Shown: piece by piece, positions 23,999-31,543 of the stretch
How the letters are laid out: the number at the start of each line of letters is the position of its first letter
How positions within the stretch are numbered: the stretch's first letter is position 1
Assembly (NCBI RefSeq): GCF_009674725.1
Contig: NZ_WKKH01000001.1
Coordinates: 186,001-250,000 of the forward strand
Direction of reading: 5' to 3'
From: Pedobacter petrophilus
Lineage (GTDB): Bacteria > Bacteroidota > Bacteroidia > Sphingobacteriales > Sphingobacteriaceae
DNA: 64,000 bases
The notes under the pieces: generated by a model
What the model was told of the DNA's origin: nothing
What the model saw: only the letters and a program-made list of their open reading frames with translations
The model's database searches: none
Translations under genes and position numbers: made by a program

Positions 23999-26911
23999 TT
24001 AAAATCCAACATTGATTCCAAATAATAAACTTCTGGATTGTGGATAAGTACCATAATCTACACCCATGGATGGTCCGTTAGCTGAATTCATATTCACCTC
24101 CGGATCTAAACCTGAATATTTTGTAAAGGTCAATAAGTTATAACCCGTAGCAAAAATCGTCAGCTTGCTCATCTTCAGTTTTTCCAATACAGATTGGCCA
24201 AAGCTATAAGAGAGCGTAGTCGTTTTTAACCTCAGGTACGAGGCATCTTCTACAAAACGGCTCGAAGTAAGTGAGTTTTCTGAGCTGCTTCTCAGTGCTT
24301 TCGGTATGTTTGTGATTTGTCCTGGAGTTGTCCACCGGTTTAATACGGCGGCCGATTGGTTTTTTGAATCGAACATGCCTTCAATATCAATTCTGGAAGC
24401 ATTGAACAATTCACTACCCTGAACCCCCTGAAAGAAGAAGTTTAATCCCCAGTTGCCATAGTTCAAATTGTTGGTTATACCGTAAATGAATTTAGGCTGT
24501 GCCGACCCGATGAAAGTTCTGTCGCCCGGATCTGCAGAACCAGTAACGCCATTCCCATTTGTGTCTGCATATTGTGCCGCTCCGTTTGCCGGATTCACAC
24601 CAGTATACACATAGCCATAGAAACTACCCAGTGGCTTCCCTGAAACAACCCGTACAGCATCATCACGCTCATATATACCTGCGAAATTTAACGATTGCGT
24701 AGTTGCACCCAGATCGGTAACCTTATTGCGGTTAATAGAGAAGTTTAAGTCAGTAGTCCATTTGAATTTTTCGCGGTCATAATTTTTTGTAGACAGCACA
24801 AATTCCAGACCTTTGTTTTCCATTGATCCAACGTTATACGCCTGACTTCCAAAACCTGATGAAGGCGGCAATTGAACGTTAATTAAAAGATCGTTCGTTT
24901 TCTTTAAATAAGCATCTGCCGTGAAGGTAATGCGACTGTTGAACATCGATAAATCTAAACCGATATTGGTTTGCGTAGTCTTTTCCCAGGAAAGATTATC
25001 GTTAGCAGGATTTTGGAGGTTATATTCGCCCTGCGCATTCACATTATAGAGTTTTAGGTAAGCATAATCTCCAATCCCTTCATCGTTACCCACTTTACCC
25101 CAGCTACCACGAAGTTTTAAATCATTGATGGTTTTACTGTCCTTCATAAAGTTTTCGCCGGAAATTCTCCATCCTGCAGAGAAGGACGGGAAATAACCAA
25201 AACGATTTTCTTTTGCAAATCTGGATGATCCATCGGCCCTGAAGTTCGAGCTAAATAAATATTTGCTATCATAGGCATAAGTGATCCGCGCAAGATAAGA
25301 TTGCTTACTCCACTGTGCCCGTTGAGGTATTGTTAAAGCAACCGATGGTGCGGTTGGATTACCGGATACATCGTAGAAACGGGTTAGCTCATTGTTTTTG
25401 TATTGATAATCTGAAGATTGTATCGTGTAGCCCCCTGTTGCAGTAAAAGCATTCTTACCTGCATTTTTGGTGTAATTTAAAATATTTTCGTTTAGCCAAA
25501 CATGATCGTTGGTGGTATTATCTCTGTAAACACCTCTTTCCTGGCGACCATAAGTGGTTAAAAAATTATCAGTAAAATAACGGTAGAAATTTTTATTCGA
25601 ATTGGTACTGATGGTTGATTTAAAGAATAAATCTTTAGTGAAGTTTACCTGTGCACCAAAAGCACCGATAAATCTTACATTCCGGTTTTTGTTATTCGAT
25701 CCAAAAGCCAAAGCCAGCGGGTTATCCCAGCCGCCGGCATTTGGAATAGTGGTATATTGACCATTTGGTTCAAAAATACCAATGGTAGGAGGCGTAGTTA
25801 ATGCACCCAGGATCACACCTCCGCGGGAGACGCTGCTGTTATCGCCGACATCAATAGAATTGCTTGAGGTTATCACCGCGTTTCCAGTTAATTTTAACCA
25901 GGGTGTAATGTTTTGCGATCCGTTAAAGTTTGCCGTTAAGCGATCTAATTTTGCGGGTGCAACAACACCTTTATCTTGTTGGTAACCTGTAGAAAAGTAA
26001 TACTGACCACCTTTAACACCACCAGAAATAGAAGTCTGATACTGGTTTTGAGTTCCCGTACCGAAAGTTTCTTTTTGCCAGTCGGTATTGTTATTGCCAC
26101 CAAAAGTAGTATAACCCAATTCCCTCATTAAGCCGATATACTGATCATTGTTAAGCACATCTTGTTTTTGCCAGAAGTTAGAAAAACCAGTAAAAGCATT
26201 GAAAGCTACTTTAAGTTTTCCAGCTGATCCTTTCTTAGTTGTAATTAAAACGACACCATTTGCGCCGCTGGAGCCATAAATAGCTGCTGCAGATGCATCT
26301 TTTAGAATAGTCATCGATTCAATGTCGTTGGCATTTAAGAAACCTGCATCTCTAGACGTTACACCATCAATTACATACAACGGACTATTAGAAGCCGTAA
26401 TTGAAGTATTACCCCTGATACTGATAGAAATTCCTGCACCTGGCTTACCAGATTGAGAACTCACCTGAACACCTGCTGCGCGACCCTGGATAGCTTGCAA
26501 AGGATTGGTAATGGGCTGGTTTTCCAGGTCTTTTGATGATACCGAGACAACGGAAGTAGTTAAATCTTTTTTCGTCGTCGTACCATAACCAATTACCACT
26601 ACCTCGTTGAGTTGTTGATTGTCATCAGACATGATGATGTTGATTGCGGTACGATTATTTACAGCCTCTTCTATCGTCTTATACCCAATAAAAGAAAATT
26701 CTAAAGTAGAATTGTTTGGTGCTGAAATGGTAAACGTTCCATTGTCTGCGGTAGATGCACCCTGATTAGTGCCTTTTACCTTGACAGATACACCCGGAAG
26801 CGGTAACCCTTTTTGGTCTTTTACCCGCCCCGTTACGGTAACATTCTGCGCCATACTGATTGATACAGCGCAAAGGAAAAATACCATAAGCAATGTAAAT
26901 TTTTTTCTCAT
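23999..26911 (-). CDS. susC: SusC/RagA family TonB-linked outer-membrane transporter
   Basis: 970 residues from the ATG at 26911 (MRKKFTLLMVFFLCAVSISM); the frame also extends to an in-frame ATG at 26956, but the shorter form gives a normal signal peptide. Order: signal peptide, CarboxypepD_reg domain (about 25-105, VTGRVKDQKGLPLPGVSVKV), TonB-box region (LNEVVVIGYGT), plug domain (NPLQAIQGRAAGVQVSSQSG, ISIRGNTSITASNSPLYVID) and a beta-barrel ending in RSLLFGINVGF. It imports an oligosaccharide across the outer membrane with the SusD lid, powered by TonB. A weak promoter (TAACTTTA, one mismatch from the -7 consensus) lies upstream, and the repeated operator-like sites at 27028-27146 come next. 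The DISM-type regulator encoded just upstream is its likely controller. Confidence 0.95.
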   Translation of the reverse strand: MRKKFTLLMVFFLCAVSISMAQNVTVTGRVKDQKGLPLPGVSVKVKGTNQGASTADNGTFTISAPNNSTLEFSFIGYKTIEEAVNNRTAINIIMSDDNQQLNEVVVIGYGTTTKKDLTTSVVSVSSKDLENQPITNPLQAIQGRAAGVQVSSQSGKPGAGISISIRGNTSITASNSPLYVIDGVTSRDAGFLNANDIESMTILKDASAAAIYGSSGANGVVLITTKKGSAGKLKVAFNAFTGFSNFWQKQDVLNNDQYIGLMRELGYTTFGGNNNTDWQKETFGTGTQNQYQTSISGGVKGGQYYFSTGYQQDKGVVAPAKLDRLTANFNGSQNITPWLKLTGNAVITSSNSIDVGDNSSVSRGGVILGALTTPPTIGIFEPNGQYTTIPNAGGWDNPLALAFGSNNKNRNVRFIGAFGAQVNFTKDLFFKSTISTNSNKNFYRYFTDNFLTTYGRQERGVYRDNTTNDHVWLNENILNYTKNAGKNAFTATGGYTIQSSDYQYKNNELTRFYDVSGNPTAPSVALTIPQRAQWSKQSYLARITYAYDSKYLFSSNFRADGSSRFAKENRFGYFPSFSAGWRISGENFMKDSKTINDLKLRGSWGKVGNDEGIGDYAYLKLYNVNAQGEYNLQNPANDNLSWEKTTQTNIGLDLSMFNSRITFTADAYLKKTNDLLINVQLPPSSGFGSQAYNVGSMENKGLEFVLSTKNYDREKFKWTTDLNFSINRNKVTDLGATTQSLNFAGIYERDDAVRVVSGKPLGSFYGYVYTGVNPANGAAQYADTNGNGVTGSADPGDRTFIGSAQPKFIYGITNNLNYGNWGLNFFFQGVQGSELFNASRIDIEGMFDSKNQSAAVLNRWTTPGQITNIPKALRSSSENSLTSSRFVEDASYLRLKTTTLSYSFGQSVLEKLKMSKLTIFATGYNLLTFTKYSGLDPEVNMNSANGPSMGVDYGTYPQSRSLLFGINVGF

Positions 26912-27027
26912 AATTTTTGCTTTGTTAATATTATATGAAGTAAAGTTAATACTCATTTTATGTTAAAAGCAAGTTTTCTTAACGTTAAATTTTACGTAAA
27001 GTATTGATTATTAGTGTTTTGAATTTG

Positions 27028-27047
27028 TTTTGATACGCTTTGATACC
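27028..27047 (-). promoter_or_regulatory. Operator-like phased direct repeat, copy 1
   Basis: Plus strand TTTTGATACGCTTTGATACC. The octamer TTTGATAC occurs twice with starts exactly 10 bp apart, i.e. on one face of the helix. A second copy of the whole motif lies 92 bp away. It is 117 bp upstream of the susC ATG, where a regulator could act. Confidence 0.55.
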
Positions 27048-27119
27048 GCGGTTTGTGTAAGGTTTTAACCACTGATAATCAGGGGTTAAATTGTGAAATT
27101 AGGTAGGGGTTCGGAATGA

Positions 27120-27146
27120 TTTTGATACGCTTAAATACCATCAAAA
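27120..27146 (-). promoter_or_regulatory. Operator-like phased direct repeat, copy 2, within an inverted repeat
   Basis: Plus strand TTTTGATACGCTTAAATACC differs from copy 1 at two bases and keeps the 10-bp half-site phase. Continuing to 27146 it also forms TTTTGAT...ATCAAAA. It lies between the regulator stop (27201) and copy 1. Confidence 0.55.
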
Positions 27147-27200
27147 TAATTTTTGCCGATTTCAGCAAATAACAAAAATGTGACTGATTAGAACGACTGA

Positions 27201-29099
27201 TTATTCAATTACGAGTTGGCTCCAGCCGTTCTTGCCCGTTTTTTTAAGTGTTTTTTTACGGTCTTCCATCACCTTTTTTATCCTCGATCCGAATGTCCAG
27301 CAGGTACTCTGTCTGATCGAAAGGAGTTCTGAAAGTTTATGTGAAGAGATTTTTCCTTTGGATGAATAAATCAGGAAAATCATATAAAACGCTTTGTTAA
27401 TCGGAATCCTTGTATTGTGAAAAATGGTATAAGTAGTTACTGATTCTTCGTAGCCACATTTGCTACACCGGCGGCTATTTAGGATATGGCCGCTAAAAAA
27501 ATGATCGTTATTGCATTTCCGGCAATGGTAACCATTCTTCCATTTCAATTCAGCCAGAAATGCGTAGCAAGATTCTTTATCAGGATAAATTTTGCTGAAT
27601 TCTTCGAAATCAACTTCCGTGTTCATCACCCGGTCTTTGCTTACTTTCTCTACATTAGTTTGAAGCGCTACATTATCATGTTCGAGCAAAACATTCATCC
27701 TGGATATTTCTTCCGCTTGCTTTTGAAGTAAAATGTTTGCTTCTTCCAGCGCCTGATTTTTGCTCTCAATAATCAAAGATTTGTGGAAAACATCTCTCGT
27801 CCGTTCTTCTACTTTAGTTTCGAGTTCACGATTAATCGTATCCTTTAATTTGGCATTAACAGCCATCTGGCGGATAATTTTTTGTTGTGCTTTATCTTTA
27901 TTCAGTTTCAAAATCCTCACCTTGTCTCCAATAGCAAAGGATAAGAAAATCATTTCCATGATGAAGCAAAAACTCAGACTATAATAACTGATTACCCCGA
28001 AGTTAAGCCAGCTTATGCCAAGCATAATCAGAAACTTAAGCATAAAACCGGTAAAAAGAAAACTGTAGCCCAGCACGAAGAAACGGGCAGGTTTATAACC
28101 GTTTTTATAGATGTAAATGCCCGTAAAGAATGCCACAGCCAATGGAATCGCTTCGAGGAATTTAAAGCTGAATAGCGTTTGATCAAATAAATAGCAGTAG
28201 ATGAAGAAGATTAATCTTAAAATGATTACGCCGATAATAAGCCGGTTTATTGTTGGAGCCTTAACTTTAACTAAAAGTAGTTCCCGGGTAAAGAGTAGGG
28301 CAAAAATACTGGTGGCGCATAGCGCAAATGCATAAGCCAACTGGTTCCATCCGGGTGCATTGGGCCAGAGGTATTGGTAGGCAATCCCATCAGTGCTCAT
28401 TTCGAAAAAGCCTACACTTAAATTATACAGCACATAGTATAGGTATTGCTTTTGCCTGATGGCGACAAACATGATCAGGTTGTAGAAGCTGAAAACCAAA
28501 ATCATTCCATAGAAAATTCCGAAATAGAAATATTCATCCAGCGCGTAAGAAATAAACCATTCAGCCGTTCGCAGCACGATGATAATATCAGAAATCTGAG
28601 ATGACTTTACCTTAAAATAATAGGTTTGCATTTCATTCCCGCTATTTTTAATGGGAATCTCAAAGTTTTTATGATTGATCAGTCTTTTGTTAAAGGAGCG
28701 GGCATCACCGAGTGATTCAGCCTGATAAGTTTGATTTTCTTGCGGAATGTAAGCGGTGATATGGTCTATGGTCTGATCAAAAAATTCGAGCAGGAATGGT
28801 TTCCCTGCATTTTGGTTGTGTTTGATTTTGATCCGAAACCAATACGTTTTATTCAACTTTTTAGTCTGTGGTGTACTTGACGTACTTGCCTTAAAAGCCT
28901 GATCAAATGCATTACTTTTAATCTCTTCAAAAGAGAACTGATCCGCAGGATCTTCCAATACTTCTATTTCTTTGAAGGTGAAAATATGCTGAGGAACCGC
29001 ATCCCGAATTTGCACCACTTTTTGTGCACTACCTTTGGAATTCAGCAGCAGCAATAAAAAGGAAATGATCAGAAGTGTTTTTCTAAAAAACGTTTGCAT
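27201..29099 (-). CDS. 7TMR-DISM membrane sensor fused to an IS1595-type transposase zinc-ribbon/HTH domain
   Basis: 632 residues from the ATG at 29099 (the frame also has a TTG at 29114). Order: signal peptide (cut near KGSA/Q, 25); extracytoplasmic DISMED2-like beta domain (about 30-180, NKTYWFRIKIKHN); seven membrane segments (about 190-395, YFYFGIFYGMILVFSFYNLI onward); long coiled coil (about 395-490, ELETKVEERTRD). A C-terminal domain from about 505 follows: WKNGYHCRKC, RRCSKCG (cysteines 526, 529, 545, 548), TIFHNTRIPINKAF, then an HTH-like SSHKLSELLSIRQSTCWTFG. This matches the N-terminal zinc-ribbon plus HTH of IS1595/ISXO2 transposases; the DDE nuclease is absent. DISM proteins normally end in a kinase, cyclase or LytTR/HTH domain. 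Inference: ligand sensing at the membrane directly controls DNA binding, and the target is the adjacent susC operon. Confidence 0.85.
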   Translation of the reverse strand: MQTFFRKTLLIISFLLLLLNSKGSAQKVVQIRDAVPQHIFTFKEIEVLEDPADQFSFEEIKSNAFDQAFKASTSSTPQTKKLNKTYWFRIKIKHNQNAGKPFLLEFFDQTIDHITAYIPQENQTYQAESLGDARSFNKRLINHKNFEIPIKNSGNEMQTYYFKVKSSQISDIIIVLRTAEWFISYALDEYFYFGIFYGMILVFSFYNLIMFVAIRQKQYLYYVLYNLSVGFFEMSTDGIAYQYLWPNAPGWNQLAYAFALCATSIFALLFTRELLLVKVKAPTINRLIIGVIILRLIFFIYCYLFDQTLFSFKFLEAIPLAVAFFTGIYIYKNGYKPARFFVLGYSFLFTGFMLKFLIMLGISWLNFGVISYYSLSFCFIMEMIFLSFAIGDKVRILKLNKDKAQQKIIRQMAVNAKLKDTINRELETKVEERTRDVFHKSLIIESKNQALEEANILLQKQAEEISRMNVLLEHDNVALQTNVEKVSKDRVMNTEVDFEEFSKIYPDKESCYAFLAELKWKNGYHCRKCNNDHFFSGHILNSRRCSKCGYEESVTTYTIFHNTRIPINKAFYMIFLIYSSKGKISSHKLSELLSIRQSTCWTFGSRIKKVMEDRKKTLKKTGKNGWSQLVIE

Positions 29100-29111
29100 T
29101 AGTATCTGTTG

Positions 29112-29119
29112 CAAAGGTA
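29112..29119 (-). promoter_or_regulatory. -7 box TACCTTTG for the DISM-type regulator
   Basis: The minus strand reads TACCTTTG, matching TAnnTTTG, 12 nt before the ATG at 29099. The TTG at 29114 would lie inside this box, which supports the ATG. Confidence 0.5.
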
Positions 29120-29166
29120 CAAATTTGTGGAAGGTAAGCGAATATTTTGTGATCGGGAGGTTGAAT

Positions 29167-30471
29167 TTAAAAGGTTAACGAAACACTGGTTCCTTCTTTT
29201 TCAACTGAGTTGATTTCGATTTCAATTTTATGAAAACTGGCGATACTTTGTACAATAGCTAAGCCCAATCCAAAGCCATTTTCCTCTGTATTTCCTCTTT
29301 TGAAACGGTCAAAAGCATTTTCTACCAGTTCAGCATTCATTCCCAGTCCACTATCGGAAATTGTGAGTATATACTTTTGATCTTTGACCGATCCGTGGAT
29401 TGATATTTTCCCGCCATCACGATTGTATTTAATAGCATTGTTAATCACATTCATCAAAAGTGTATGCATGAGCGCTTTGTTGCCGGTAAACTGATGATCT
29501 TCCTTTAAATTAATGTTGTAATTGATGTTTTTATCTGCAATTCTATCTTCCAGATCTTCGTAAATGTCACTAAGTTCCTGTTGCAAACTTATTTCTTCCG
29601 TTTTTAAAAATTGGTTGTTTTCTACTTTAGAAATCAGCAATAAACTATTAATAATGACTTTCAAACGGTTTAACGTTTTAATCGAGGCATAAATTTTGTT
29701 TTCATGCTCCACCGGAATATCTTGCGTATTCAACATGTTTTCAAAACGAGTACTCAGGATAGAAATAGGGGTAAGCAATTCATGAGAAACATTGGCAATA
29801 AACTGTTTCTCGAGTGCAAAAAGAGTGTTGATTTTTCGCATCAGGGTATTCACGCTATTATCCAGAATTTTAAAATCATCAGTACTGGTCGGGATATTCT
29901 GATAATTATAGTGCAGCGGATCATCCACTTTATTGATCTTTTTATCAATAATGAGGTAGAAAGGTTTCAGTAAGAAGTTCGAAAAGGTATAATCAGCCAC
30001 CAAAGTAATAGAAAGTGCAATCACCAGTACAATTAACGTATAAAAGCGAATCGAATTTTTAATCGACTGCAATGTGGTCATCGTTTCGCCTATTTCCAGG
30101 TTATACCAGTTGTTTTGGTAAGAAAATTTATAATTCAAGATGCGATACACCTCAACATCGCCCTCGATTTCTCTTCTTTCGGTATAAGCTTTGGCTGGAG
30201 ATTCTTTTTGATTGTCAGGAATATCCGTTAAAATGATAAATTCCTCTTTTAAAATGTTGTAATCGGTAAAAGAATCCTGTTTGTTCATTAAGGTATCAAT
30301 CTCCCTGTTGGTCAGGTTTTTTATGATTTTATTCTTTTTTTTAATCAGGCGATTATCCAATTGGTTATAGGCCAGTTTTTCCAGGGAGAATAAAATAGCG
30401 GCACCCAAAAGCAATATAATAGCAATTTTAGTAACGGCGTTGTATAAGGAAAACTTAACCTGGAGTTTCAT
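29167..30471 (-). CDS. Sensor histidine kinase
   Basis: 434 residues with two membrane helices (about 13-32 and 143-165) enclosing a periplasmic sensor region of about 110 residues, then a short linker. A HisKA domain carries the phospho-accepting H230 (IANVSHELLTP) and is followed by a HATPase_c domain (N-box NVINNAIKYN, G1 DSGLGM, G2 GFGLGLAIVQ). The H-box has HELLTP where HELRTP or HELKTP is usual. The likely partner is the OmpR-type regulator encoded just upstream. The two genes share a strand but are separated by 282 bp of tandem heptad repeats, so their expression may be uncoupled. The signal sensed is unknown. Confidence 0.92.
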   Translation of the reverse strand: MKLQVKFSLYNAVTKIAIILLLGAAILFSLEKLAYNQLDNRLIKKKNKIIKNLTNREIDTLMNKQDSFTDYNILKEEFIILTDIPDNQKESPAKAYTERREIEGDVEVYRILNYKFSYQNNWYNLEIGETMTTLQSIKNSIRFYTLIVLVIALSITLVADYTFSNFLLKPFYLIIDKKINKVDDPLHYNYQNIPTSTDDFKILDNSVNTLMRKINTLFALEKQFIANVSHELLTPISILSTRFENMLNTQDIPVEHENKIYASIKTLNRLKVIINSLLLISKVENNQFLKTEEISLQQELSDIYEDLEDRIADKNINYNINLKEDHQFTGNKALMHTLLMNVINNAIKYNRDGGKISIHGSVKDQKYILTISDSGLGMNAELVENAFDRFKRGNTEENGFGLGLAIVQSIASFHKIEIEINSVEKEGTSVSLTF

Positions 30472-30504
30472 TTTTGATAGTCAGTAATTAAATTAAAAGT
30501 AAGA

Positions 30505-30747
30505 TTTGGGTTAGTGGGTTGAAACTGTAAATTGGTAATTGAAAACTGGTTATGGATTTAGTATGGGTTAAGGGGTTAGAACTGTAAATTGGTAATTGAA
30601 AACTGGTTAGTGGGTTGAAACTGTAAATTGGTAACTGAAAACTGATTATTGGTTTAGTATGGGTTAGTAGGTTAGAACTGTAAATTGTCAATTGCAAACT
30701 GGTTCGGGAGTTAGAACTGTAAACTGCCTATTGAAAACTGCCAATCG
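30505..30747. repeat. Heptad array H4 with a 96-bp higher-order repeat
   Basis: Blocks of four to five 7-nt units (aaactgt, aaattgg, taattga, aaactgg) alternate with gggttag-type spacers. The last G of the unit recurs at 30527, 30534, 30541 and 30548, and likewise in blocks at 30584, 30623, 30680 and 30719. Block starts repeat with offsets 57, 39, 57, 39, i.e. a 96-bp unit in about 2.5 copies. It fills the whole gap between the response regulator and kinase genes. Confidence 0.8.
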
Positions 30748-30753
30748 GATTGT

Positions 30754-31431
30754 CTAACAATTAATTCTGTAACCAATACTTCTAACGGTTTCAAACCACT
30801 CAATTGGAGCAGTAGCGGCTAATTTTTTACGAAGGTTTTTTACATGTACATCAACAAAGTTAGAATCAGAGTTTACTTCTAAAATATCTCCCCAAACATG
30901 TTCAGTTAGGCTCATTCTGGAGACAACGCGGTTTTTATTCAACACCAGGTAATTGAAAATCTCAAATTCCTTTTTCGTGAGATTCAGGCGTTCCTCGCCA
31001 AAGGAGACCGTTCTGTTTTGAATATTTAACAGGAACTCATGAATGTTCACCTCGTTCTTTTCGAGTTTATGTTTTCTTCTGGTGATGGCGTGCATCCTGG
31101 CGAGTAGTTCATTTAAAGAAAAAGGTTTTGGCAGATAATCATCGGCACCCTCGTCTAAACCTTTTATACGGTCGTCTACTGCACTTCTGGCGGTTAAAAT
31201 AATGACAGCGTCATCACGATCTTTCATCGCTTTCAGCTGTTTTAAAACTTCAAAACCATCCCCATCCGGTAAACCTAAATCCAGTAAAATAAAGTCATAG
31301 TTATTTACGAAAATCTTTTCTTCGGCAGACGATTTTTTCCAGGCATGTTCTACTATAAAACCCTCCTTGCTCAGAAATTCATCCATCTCGAGCGCCAGGC
31401 TTTTTTCATCTTCTACTATGAGTACGTTCAT
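30754..31431 (-). CDS. OmpR/PhoB-type response regulator
   Basis: 225 residues: receiver domain (1-115) with the acidic pocket in IVEDE, phospho-acceptor D51 (ILLDLGLP) and the conserved lysine in YLPKPFS; then a winged-helix DNA-binding domain (about 125-225, LNLTKKEFEIFNYLVLNKNR, DVHVKNLRKKL). It should be phosphorylated by the histidine kinase encoded downstream. Upstream, toward the aminotransferase gene, lies a second heptad array. No obvious operator for it was found. Confidence 0.94.
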   Translation of the reverse strand: MNVLIVEDEKSLALEMDEFLSKEGFIVEHAWKKSSAEEKIFVNNYDFILLDLGLPDGDGFEVLKQLKAMKDRDDAVIILTARSAVDDRIKGLDEGADDYLPKPFSLNELLARMHAITRRKHKLEKNEVNIHEFLLNIQNRTVSFGEERLNLTKKEFEIFNYLVLNKNRVVSRMSLTEHVWGDILEVNSDSNFVDVHVKNLRKKLAATAPIEWFETVRSIGYRINC

Positions 31432-31459
31432 ATTATGTGGATAATCGTGTTTTGGGGTT

Positions 31460-31543
31460 CGTATTTCGTTTGCTGTTGTACGTTTATGGTTTGGAGCCTG
31501 CTTTAGGCTTTAAGCTTTCGCCTTTCATCTTTATCCTTTCCGC
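31460..31543. repeat. Heptad array H5, overlapping the 3' end of the aminotransferase gene
   Basis: Twelve contiguous 7-nt units in one register: cgtattt, cgtttgc, tgttgta, cgtttat, ggtttgg, agcctgc, tttaggc, tttaagc, tttcgcc, tttcatc, tttatcc, tttccgc. The last two units cover the stop codon and the final four codons (ERKG) of the aminotransferase, so the array runs into coding sequence. Confidence 0.8.

Noticed and set aside
27201..27590. IS1595 insertion inside the DISM gene
   Set aside because: The transposase part has no nuclease domain, no terminal inverted repeats and no target duplication, and is in frame with a coiled coil before it. A domain fusion explains it better than an insertion.
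30488..30697. 69-codon minus-strand ORF with repeated SFQLPIYSFNPLT
   Set aside because: It is the translation of heptad array H4. The protein repeat is a by-product of the DNA repeat; no start signal or homologous pattern.
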